Positions 1-5,027 of a DNA stretch of 5,684 bases are shown in pieces (within the stretch, counting starts at the first letter, position 1; every line of letters begins with the position of its first letter). A program made the translations under genes and the position numbers. The notes under the pieces were generated by a model. The model had not been told where the DNA came from. It made no database searches and saw nothing but the letters and a program-made list of their open reading frames with translations. The stretch comes from Alphaproteobacteria bacterium (GTDB lineage Bacteria > Pseudomonadota > Alphaproteobacteria > Rs-D84 > NBLK01), in NCBI GenBank assembly GCA_016936785.1, contig JAFGXE010000045.1:1-5684 (forward strand). The letters are read 5' to 3'.

Positions 1-1179
1 AATGGTGTTCTCGGATATTACATTGAAGTTTCTCCTAAAAATTCTGATTACTTTATTAAGCCAGAGAATGGGTTTATTCATCGCCAGACATTGGCGAGCG
101 CTGTGCGTTTTACAACAGCTCAACTTAGCGAAACAGAATCCAAACTTAAAGGCGCCGAAGATAAAGCACTCGCAATTGAAATCGAGATTTTTGATTCTCT
201 TTGTGAAACAATTAAAAAACATCAGAAAACACTCAGTGAGCTGGCGCAAACTCTTGCAGAGATGGATGTCTTTTCTGGCTTTGCAAACCTTGCTTCAGAA
301 AAAAAATGTGTGCGTCCAGTACTCACAGAGGGACTTGATTTTGATATTCAAGGAGGACGCCATCTTGTGGTCGAATCTTTTTTGAGAAAAGAGGGCGCTC
401 AAAGTTTTATTCCTAATAATTGTCGCCTTGAAAAAACAGACACGACAGGACGCCTTTGGCTCATTACAGGCCCGAATATGGCCGGAAAATCAACCTTTCT
501 CCGCCAAAATGCTCTGATTGTTTTTCTTGCACATATCGGCTGTTTTGTGCCAGCAGACTCAGCAACAATCGGCTGGGTGGATAAAATATTCTCTCGCGTA
601 GGAGCGTCGGATAACCTTGCAAAAGGCCAATCAACTTTTATGACAGAGATGGTGGAAACGGCATCAATACTTAACCAAGCCACACCGCGCTCACTTGTAA
701 TCCTAGATGAAATTGGGCGCGGAACAGCAACATTTGATGGGCTTTCAATTGCTTGGGCTGTCGTTGAACACCTTCACAATATAAATCAGTCTCGTGGACT
801 TTTTGCCACACATTATCATGAACTCACCACACTTGCGAATGACCTCGACCACCTTTCATGCCATACCTCAACTATCCGTGAGTGGGAAGGCGAAATTGTT
901 TTCTTGCATGAAATAAAAGACGGCACAGCAGACAAGTCTTATGGGATTCATGTTGCAAAACTTGCAGGCATTCCAAAGTCTGTTTTAAGTCGCGCAAAAC
1001 ATGTTTTAGAAGGATTGGAAAACCAAGATCGCACACACCCTCTTGATTTTCAACACGATCTTTTTACCCAAGCAGAGGTTGCAGAATCAAAACCCTCTTT
1101 ACTTGATACTATTAATCCCGATACGCTGAGCCCTAAAGAAGCCCTCGACCTTATTTATAAATTGAAAGCAGAAAAATGA
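1..1179 (+). CDS. mutS: DNA mismatch repair protein MutS, C-terminal part (5' end outside the window)
   Basis: MutS recognises mispaired and looped bases and, through its ATPase, recruits MutL. The open frame runs from base 1 with no start in view, so the gene begins upstream. The 392 residues seen are a little under half of a usual MutS of about 850, and the mismatch-binding and connector domains are missing. The fragment opens in the clamp/lever region (GYYIEV, then RQTLASAVRF). It then shows Walker A GPNMAGKST (fragment residues 157-165), the STFMTEM signature (211-217), Walker B LVILDE (232-237) and the switch histidine in THYHE (270-274), so the ATPase looks intact. QHDLF at 351-355 fits a beta-clamp-binding pentapeptide. 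The tail ends with the conserved SPKEALDLIYKL helix. The stop overlaps the next gene's start (ATGA, 1176-1179), implying one operon. The family call is certain; only the 5' extent is unknown. Confidence 0.97.
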   Translation, partial: NGVLGYYIEVSPKNSDYFIKPENGFIHRQTLASAVRFTTAQLSETESKLKGAEDKALAIEIEIFDSLCETIKKHQKTLSELAQTLAEMDVFSGFANLASEKKCVRPVLTEGLDFDIQGGRHLVVESFLRKEGAQSFIPNNCRLEKTDTTGRLWLITGPNMAGKSTFLRQNALIVFLAHIGCFVPADSATIGWVDKIFSRVGASDNLAKGQSTFMTEMVETASILNQATPRSLVILDEIGRGTATFDGLSIAWAVVEHLHNINQSRGLFATHYHELTTLANDLDHLSCHTSTIREWEGEIVFLHEIKDGTADKSYGIHVAKLAGIPKSVLSRAKHVLEGLENQDRTHPLDFQHDLFTQAEVAESKPSLLDTINPDTLSPKEALDLIYKLKAEK

Positions 1180-2438
1180 AGAAAAAATTTGAAAAAGAAA
1201 TAAAAACAATCACAATTGATAAGCTCGGGTCAGAAGGAGAAGGCTATAGCATTCAAGACGACCTTGCTGTCTTTTATACACTTCCTGGAGAAACTGTTTC
1301 TGTGGAAGTTGGTTATCAAAAACGGACGTTTCTGAAAGAGATACTAATACCTTCAAAAAATCGAATAGAGCCGTATTGCCCGTTTTTTGGACACTGCGGT
1401 GGGTGTTCTCTGCAACATGTTTCACGTGAAACATATCATCAATTTAAAAAAGAGAACCTTCAAAAGCTTCTTCAAAATGCAGATATAACAACGCATCTTC
1501 ATGATCTTATTTCTGTTGAGAAAGGACAACGTCGACGCGTTTCTTTCTCGTATAAAAATCTCAATGGCGTCATTCGGTTTGGGTTTTTAAAGCGCCAATC
1601 AAAATTCCTCACAGACATCGACTCTTGTCCATTGTTGACCGCACGTCTCAATTCACTTATCCAGCCCACTAAAGAACTTCTGGAAAAAATCACTCCTGAA
1701 AAATCGACAGGGTTTGTTATGGTGACAGAAACTCAGTATGGTATTGATTTTTCTTTCTCTCCCCATCATAAACCAAAATTTACTCCTGAACAAATTCAGC
1801 TTTTTGCAGAATTTTCCCGCGAAAATGGGGTTTCTCGTATCACGCGTGCTGGAAAAGAACTCTTAATTGAAAACGATGTTCCTTCTGTTGAATTTGACGG
1901 ACAGAAAGTTGATTTTCCCGCGGGCGCCTTTCTTCAGCCTTCTATTCAAGGAGAGACTCTCCTAAAAGAATCGATGTTGCGCTTTATTGAAAAATATGCA
2001 AAAAAACCCAAGCTTATTTTTGACTTATTTTGTGGGCTAGGCACATTCACGCTTCCGCTATCAAAAATTGCCAAAACAATTGGCTATGATATTACAGGCG
2101 AAAGCATTCAAAATTTAGCAAAAGTTCTCCCGCTTCCGTCCAAGGTTGAGGCACGTAACTTGTTTACAAATCCACTTGATGAACACGAACTTAAAAGCGC
2201 TGATGTTGTTGTTCTTGATCCACCACGTGCGGGAGCACGCGATCAAATGGAACATCTAAAAAGAGCGAAAACACCGTTAATTGTGTATATTTCTTGTCAT
2301 GCTGGAACATTTCTGCGCGATGCGAAAGATTTAATTGAAGCAGGGTATGAACTTAAAGAACTTCAACCCGTGGATCAATTCCCAGATACCGCACACATCG
2401 AACTTGTTTCTGCCTTTGTTTTCATCAAAGGAAATTAA
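1176..2438 (+). CDS. RumA/RlmD/TrmA-family RNA (uracil-5-)-methyltransferase with 4Fe-4S motif
   Basis: This predicted SAM-dependent enzyme makes 5-methyluridine in rRNA or tRNA; the exact target cannot be read from sequence. The 420 residues are a normal full length. Residues about 9-60 form a TRAM RNA-binding domain (GSEGEGY, LPGETV). Cys68, Cys74, Cys77 (C-x5-C-x2-C) and Cys151 fit the iron-sulfur ligands of the RumA branch. FLQPS (252-256), the SAM loop DLFCGLGTF (283-291) and DPPR (349-352, approximately) follow. Cys374 in YISCHAGTF is the expected nucleophile and Glu409 in HIELV the expected base. ATG 1176 was chosen because it overlaps the mutS stop as ATGA and precedes the TRAM domain; no good Shine-Dalgarno is visible, so translational coupling is likely. 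A perfect parS-type 16-mer lies inside the gene and encodes VSRET just after the CGGC motif. The family is secure. RlmD, RlmCD or TrmA specificity is open, so no symbol is given. Confidence 0.93.
   Translation: MKKKFEKEIKTITIDKLGSEGEGYSIQDDLAVFYTLPGETVSVEVGYQKRTFLKEILIPSKNRIEPYCPFFGHCGGCSLQHVSRETYHQFKKENLQKLLQNADITTHLHDLISVEKGQRRRVSFSYKNLNGVIRFGFLKRQSKFLTDIDSCPLLTARLNSLIQPTKELLEKITPEKSTGFVMVTETQYGIDFSFSPHHKPKFTPEQIQLFAEFSRENGVSRITRAGKELLIENDVPSVEFDGQKVDFPAGAFLQPSIQGETLLKESMLRFIEKYAKKPKLIFDLFCGLGTFTLPLSKIAKTIGYDITGESIQNLAKVLPLPSKVEARNLFTNPLDEHELKSADVVVLDPPRAGARDQMEHLKRAKTPLIVYISCHAGTFLRDAKDLIEAGYELKELQPVDQFPDTAHIELVSAFVFIKGN
1418..1433. promoter_or_regulatory. parS-type ParB-binding site inside the RNA methyltransferase gene
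   Basis: TGTTTCACGTGAAACA matches the broadly conserved bacterial parS consensus at all 16 positions and extends to an 18-bp perfect palindrome (1417-1434). ParB/Spo0J binds such sites, usually near the replication origin, to segregate the chromosome. The site is read in frame as V-S-R-E-T (residues 82-86). These residues are tolerated at this place in the family (CSLQH followed by a variable helix), so the gene can carry the site without damage. Binding itself is inferred, and no parA or parB is in the window. Confidence 0.8.
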
Positions 2439-2610
2439 TCCTATCGATGTGATGGGCGATTTTTCAAACTTGACGTATCATTTATACGCCTGCATTTTTA
2501 AATCACACCTCCTCTGCAATCTAGGTTTAGGTTGCAATAGATTAATTTTTTACTCCCTCAATTTCGCCATAATTGAAGTTTTTAGAATAGTCAAAAATTA
2601 TCCGACACAC

Positions 2611-2638
2611 CTGTCATCCCGACGGAGGTCGGGATCTC
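2611..2638 (+). repeat. Short palindromic (REP-like) hairpin repeat, copy 1
   Basis: The element begins CTGTCATCCCGACGG and ends GTCGGGATCTC. ATCCCGAC (2616-2623) and GTCGGGAT (2628-2635) form a perfect 8-bp stem with a GGAG loop. An almost identical copy lies inverted at 3322-3350, and a related one at 3200-3238. All three share a TGTCATYCCGAC end and an ATCTC end, like the dispersed GTCATYCCGA...ATCTC repeats common in bacterial intergenic DNA. It follows the methyltransferase gene by about 170 bases. No T-run follows the stem, so it is not a classical intrinsic terminator, although it could stall transcription or protect RNA ends. Confidence 0.8.
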
Positions 2639-2658
2639 ATTCAGAAAAAATGATCCAC

Positions 2659-2680
2659 AAATGTTTCACGTGAAACATTT
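2659..2680. promoter_or_regulatory. parS-type ParB-binding site, intergenic, 22-bp perfect palindrome
   Basis: The core TGTTTCACGTGAAACA (2662-2677) is identical to the parS consensus and to the site at 1418-1433. Here the palindrome extends three bases further on each side (AAA...TTT), giving 22 bp of perfect dyad symmetry. It lies between the hairpin repeat at 2611-2638 and the tRNA-His promoter. Two exact copies 1244 bases apart are very unlikely by chance and suggest an origin-proximal partition region. ParB binding is inferred from the consensus. Confidence 0.85.
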
Positions 2681-2693
2681 CGCAAAATAAAGA

Positions 2694-2722
2694 TTGCTTT
2701 TTTTGAAAATCTTTCTTATATT
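2694..2722 (+). promoter_or_regulatory. Putative sigma70-type promoter of the tRNA-His gene
   Basis: TTGCTT (2694-2699) and TATATT (2717-2722) are separated by 17 bases, the optimal spacing. The -10 matches TATAAT at five of six positions; the -35 matches only TTG of TTGACA. Transcription would start near 2729, just ahead of the tRNA at 2737. The -35 begins 14 bases after the parS palindrome, so bound ParB could lie next to polymerase. The call rests on position and spacing. Confidence 0.45.
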
Positions 2723-2736
2723 GAGCAAGTCTTTGT

Positions 2737-2814
2737 GGCGGGTGTAGCTCAGTTGGTTAGAGCGCCAGCTTGTGGTGCTGGATGCCGCCGGTTCAAATCC
2801 GGTCACTCGCCCCA
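2737..2814 (+). tRNA. tRNA-His, anticodon GTG, with encoded G(-1) and CCA
   Basis: A full cloverleaf can be drawn. The acceptor stem is GCGGGTG (2738-2744) with CACTCGC (2804-2810), including one G-T pair. The D arm is GCTC/GAGC. The anticodon stem is CCAGC/GCTGG around loop TTGTGGT, with anticodon GTG at 2772-2774. The T arm is GCCGG/CCGGT around TTCAAAT. An extra G at 2737 faces C73 at 2811, the histidine identity pair read by HisRS, and CCA is encoded at 2812-2814. Many core alphaproteobacteria are reported to lack the G(-1)/C73 pair, so its presence here is informative about lineage. Only 24 bases separate the tRNA from the next start codon and no terminator is seen between them. Confidence 0.97.
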
Positions 2815-2826
2815 TTCTCTTGTTTA

Positions 2827-2832
2827 AAAGGA
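2827..2832 (+). promoter_or_regulatory. Ribosome binding site for the MazG-like gene
   Basis: AAAGGA lies six bases before ATG 2839 and is the best Shine-Dalgarno-like sequence in the window. It fixes the start: the nearer-upstream ATG at 2833 is only one base from it and its frame stops within ten codons. Confidence 0.65.
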
Positions 2833-2838
2833 TGACTT

Positions 2839-3181
2839 ATGACAGACACTCTTATACTCCCTGAAAATCCAACGATGAAAGATTTTCATGACTATATTGA
2901 TAAGATGAAAACAATTCGAGGGTTTAACGCAACAGACCCAATTAAAGATATGCTTTTTTTTGACTGAAGAAGTTGGAGAGCTCGCAGCGGCGATTCGACG
3001 CACACATGCAACAGGACACAGCGACGCTAACAAAGCCAAAGATAATGATATTGCGGGCGAACTTGCAGATGTTCTCATGTTTCTTTTGAATATCGCTAAT
3101 ATGTATAAAGTTAATTTAGAAGATGCCTTTCGTGAGAAAGAAGAGAAAAACAAGAAACGTGTTTGGGTGAAGAATAAATAA
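2839..3181 (+). pseudogene. MazG-like nucleotide pyrophosphohydrolase, frame broken at a T8 tract
   Basis: The family consists of small all-alpha Mg-dependent enzymes that hydrolyse NTPs or dNTPs to NMP and pyrophosphate, often cleaning up abnormal nucleotides. From ATG 2839 the frame reads MTDTLILPENP and continues to MLFFD, then stops at TGA 2965-2967 after 42 residues. Removing one T from the eight at 2954-2961 gives MLFLTEEVGEL and an open frame to TAA at 3179-3181, 113 residues in all, a normal length. The joined protein has the metal-binding motif: Glu43, Glu44 and Glu47 in EEVGE, then Glu74 and Asp77 in GELAD. All parts are otherwise conserved, which points to a recent lesion, a homopolymer sequencing error, or slippage at the tract that restores the frame in some products. 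It probably shares a transcript with tRNA-His. The family assignment is good; the exact substrate is unknown. Confidence 0.8.
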
Positions 3182-3199
3182 AACACCTTTTTTACTTCC

Positions 3200-3238
3200 G
3201 AGATTCCTCGTCGCACTTTGTGCTCTGTCGGAATGACA
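3200..3238 (-). repeat. Short palindromic repeat, variant copy with longer centre
   Basis: Read on the - strand it begins TGTCATTCCGAC and ends GGAATCTC, the same ends as the repeats at 2611-2638 and 3322-3350, but its centre is longer. ATTCC (3203-3207) pairs with GGAAT (3230-3234), and an inner stem GCAC/GTGC (3213-3216 with 3220-3223) closes on TTT, leaving an unpaired internal loop between them. It starts 18 bases after the mazG-like stop, in the convergent spacer, where a structured RNA end would suit either strand. Confidence 0.7.
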
Positions 3239-3289
3239 TAAAAAGATGTTTGTAAAATTACATCAGTCATATTTGAAATTGGTTTTACG

Positions 3290-3308
3290 CTTTGCACGTG
3301 AAACATTT
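3290..3308. promoter_or_regulatory. Degenerate parS-like site with one intact half
   Basis: The right half GTGAAACATTT (3298-3308) is identical to the outer half of the 22-bp palindrome at 2659-2680. The left half departs from the parS consensus at three positions (CTTTGCAC instead of TGTTTCAC). ParB proteins bind symmetric sites best, so this may be a weak or decayed site. It lies between two hairpin repeats in the mazG/mutL convergent spacer. Confidence 0.45.
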
Positions 3309-3321
3309 CTTTTTATGTTGA

Positions 3322-3350
3322 GAGATCTCGACCTGCCGTCGGGATGACAG
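3322..3350 (-). repeat. Short palindromic (REP-like) hairpin repeat, inverted copy 2
   Basis: Read on the - strand this is CTGTCATCCCGACGG then CAGGTCGAGATCTC. It differs from copy 1 (2611-2638) by one inserted base and one substitution. The stem is kept, with one G-T type mismatch, around a five-base loop. It begins six bases past the mutL stop, so it would form at the 3' end of the pgi-mutL message. No T-run follows on the - strand, so simple intrinsic termination is not evident. Confidence 0.78.
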
Positions 3351-3356
3351 CTTTTT

Positions 3357-5027
3357 CTAACTTCTTTCAAAGAATTTATCGAGAAGTTTGCGATCCAATT
3401 TGATAACTGTTGGACGACCATGATTACATTGCATTGCACGTGGCGTATCCGCTATTTGTTTTAGAAGCGCTTTCATTTCTTCAAAAGATAGCTTTTGTCC
3501 TGCACGAATTGATCCATGGCAAGCGATTGTTCCCTTGATTTTATGCAAAATATCGGCTGATACGTTGCTAATGATATTTTCTTCAAGATCATCCATGATT
3601 TTTTGAAAGATTTCAATCGGGGAAATCTGTTTTAAGAAAATAGGCAAAGAAACAATCTTAAACGACGTTATATCCATTCTTTCAATTTCAAACCCAAGTG
3701 CGCTCAGGTTTGCTTTTTCTTCTAAGATCATCTCAATCTTGTGCGGTTCTGAAATCACAATTTCAGGCATCAAAAGCTTTTGAGAGATAATCTCTTTGTC
3801 GTTTAATCTTTCGAGAACAATCCGTTCGTGCGCGGCATGCTGGTCTATTAAATACCATTCGTCTTCTTTTTTAGATAAAATATATGCGGAATAAAGTTGT
3901 TCTTGTGGAATACCAAAAGGATAAGATTCAGAGTCTTCTTTTTCAAAGAAAAGTTTGTTTTCTGCGGGTTTTTGAAAGGAGAATGCGGATTCTCTTGCTT
4001 GAAAAGAGGCTGAGGATACCAGGGGAATCGACATTTCTGACGGACGTGAATATGTTGGTGTTTCATGGAGTGTCTTTCCGAGCTCTTTCTTTAAAGCAGA
4101 AACAACAAGATCCCGAATAGGACTTTGATTTAAAAAACGAATTTCTGTCTTTGCTGGATGCACATTCACATCAAGTTCTTTCTCAGGGACTTGAATATTG
4201 AGAACAACAATCGGATAGCGATCATGCGCGACGACATCTGCGTAAGCCTGGCGCACGAGAGAAAAAATGAACTTATCTTGCATAAATCGACTATTCACAT
4301 ACGTATAAAATCCCCGTGAATTATGGCGATAATATGTCGGTTTTGAAATTACACCAGACACGGAATAGCCGTTTTTAGCATGAGAAATCTCTATAAAGTT
4401 ATTTTCTGAGCCCTCTCCAAGAACTTGATGAATGCGCTCAGAAAGACTTCCTTTGACGTATATCGTTTCATTTAAAGAAAATGTTTTATCCGGGTGTGCT
4501 AACGCTATTCGTTTGACCGTTTCAGAAATTGCGTTTTTTTCAGACTGATCTGATTTTAAAAATTTGAGCCGCGCAGGGGTCGCATAAAAGAGATCTTTTA
4601 CGATAATTGTTGTGCCTTTTTGGTGCGCGATGGGTTTTATCGTCGCTATTTTTCCTGCCTCAGCAGTCATTTCCCAACCACTTTCGCCATCATTTGTTCG
4701 AATAATAAGGCGAGACGCAGACGCGATCGAAGCGAGCGCTTCCCCACGAAATCCAAATGAGCAGATATTAAAAAGATTTTCATCAGGAATTTTTGATGTG
4801 GCGTGTCTCAAAATTGATTTTTCAAGATCTATTCGTGACATGCCGGAACCATTGTCGGAAACAATAAGTTTGTTTTTCCCACCACTATCTTCTTGAATAT
4901 TGATTTCAGTGGCGCCTGCATCAAGCGCATTTTCAAGAAGTTCTTTCAGAATGGTGGCGGGACGCTCAGCAACTTCACCTGCGCAGATTTGATTAATAAT
5001 ATGCTCAGGAAGAACGCGGATGTTCAT
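3357..5027 (-). CDS. mutL: DNA mismatch repair protein MutL with latent endonuclease motif
   Basis: MutL couples mismatch recognition by MutS to strand incision and removal. The 556 residues are complete but slightly short, because the linker between the halves (about 320-370) is brief. The N-terminal GHKL ATPase shows Glu29 and Asn33 in KELLENALDAGA, DNGSGM (58-63), FGFRGEALASI (91-101) and the NVHPAKTEIRF strand (288-298). The C-terminal dimerisation domain has DQHAAHERIVLE (395-406), an exact DQHA-x2-E-x4-E endonuclease motif, plus ACHGSIRA (502-509) and CNHGRPT (534-540), which complete the zinc/nuclease site in MutH-independent systems. ATG 5027 overlaps the upstream stop as ATGA; the bases before it (CCCCTCCGA) contain no Shine-Dalgarno, so translation is probably coupled. 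Stop is TAG. It converges on the mutS operon. Identity is certain and nuclease activity is strongly predicted. Confidence 0.97.
   Translation of the reverse strand: MNIRVLPEHIINQICAGEVAERPATILKELLENALDAGATEINIQEDSGGKNKLIVSDNGSGMSRIDLEKSILRHATSKIPDENLFNICSFGFRGEALASIASASRLIIRTNDGESGWEMTAEAGKIATIKPIAHQKGTTIIVKDLFYATPARLKFLKSDQSEKNAISETVKRIALAHPDKTFSLNETIYVKGSLSERIHQVLGEGSENNFIEISHAKNGYSVSGVISKPTYYRHNSRGFYTYVNSRFMQDKFIFSLVRQAYADVVAHDRYPIVVLNIQVPEKELDVNVHPAKTEIRFLNQSPIRDLVVSALKKELGKTLHETPTYSRPSEMSIPLVSSASFQARESAFSFQKPAENKLFFEKEDSESYPFGIPQEQLYSAYILSKKEDEWYLIDQHAAHERIVLERLNDKEIISQKLLMPEIVISEPHKIEMILEEKANLSALGFEIERMDITSFKIVSLPIFLKQISPIEIFQKIMDDLEENIISNVSADILHKIKGTIACHGSIRAGQKLSFEEMKALLKQIADTPRAMQCNHGRPTVIKLDRKLLDKFFERS

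Noticed and set aside
195..210. GTGAAACA half-site inside mutS as another parS
   Set aside because: The other half matches the consensus at only two of eight positions, so it is a chance half-site.
1210..1434. 74-codon - strand frame beginning MFHVKH
   Set aside because: MFHVKH is what the parS palindrome encodes when read from its internal ATG; the rest is antisense to the TRAM domain of the methyltransferase.
2558..2583. Possible terminator: TCAATT/AATTGA stem followed by TTTTT
   Set aside because: The six-base stem has only one G-C pair per arm and would be unstable; nearby weak dyads (AATCTA/TAGATT at about 2518-2544, CGTAT/ATACG near 2475-2490) are no better. The operon end after 2438 remains unassigned.
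2335..2673. 112-codon + strand frame crossing the methyltransferase stop and the spacer
   Set aside because: Its first part is a shifted reading of the conserved methyltransferase end, and its tail (SSRRRSGSHSE) is just the translated hairpin repeat.
2824..3306. 160-codon open frame on the - strand across the mazG-like gene
   Set aside because: It is antisense to conserved MazG motifs, starts at the parS-like sequence (MFHV) and runs through a hairpin repeat; the protein is low in complexity and resembles nothing known to me.
2611..3350. Insertion sequence or small transposon bounded by the inverted repeats
   Set aside because: No transposase fragment or target-site duplication is visible and the enclosed tRNA-His is a core gene; a pair of dispersed repeats explains the data more simply, so the idea is kept only as a minor alternative in a finding.
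3884..4120. Open frames opposite or shifted within mutL (also 4612-4896 and 3848-4066)
   Set aside because: They overlap the strongly conserved MutL frame and show no recognisable protein; they are coding shadows.
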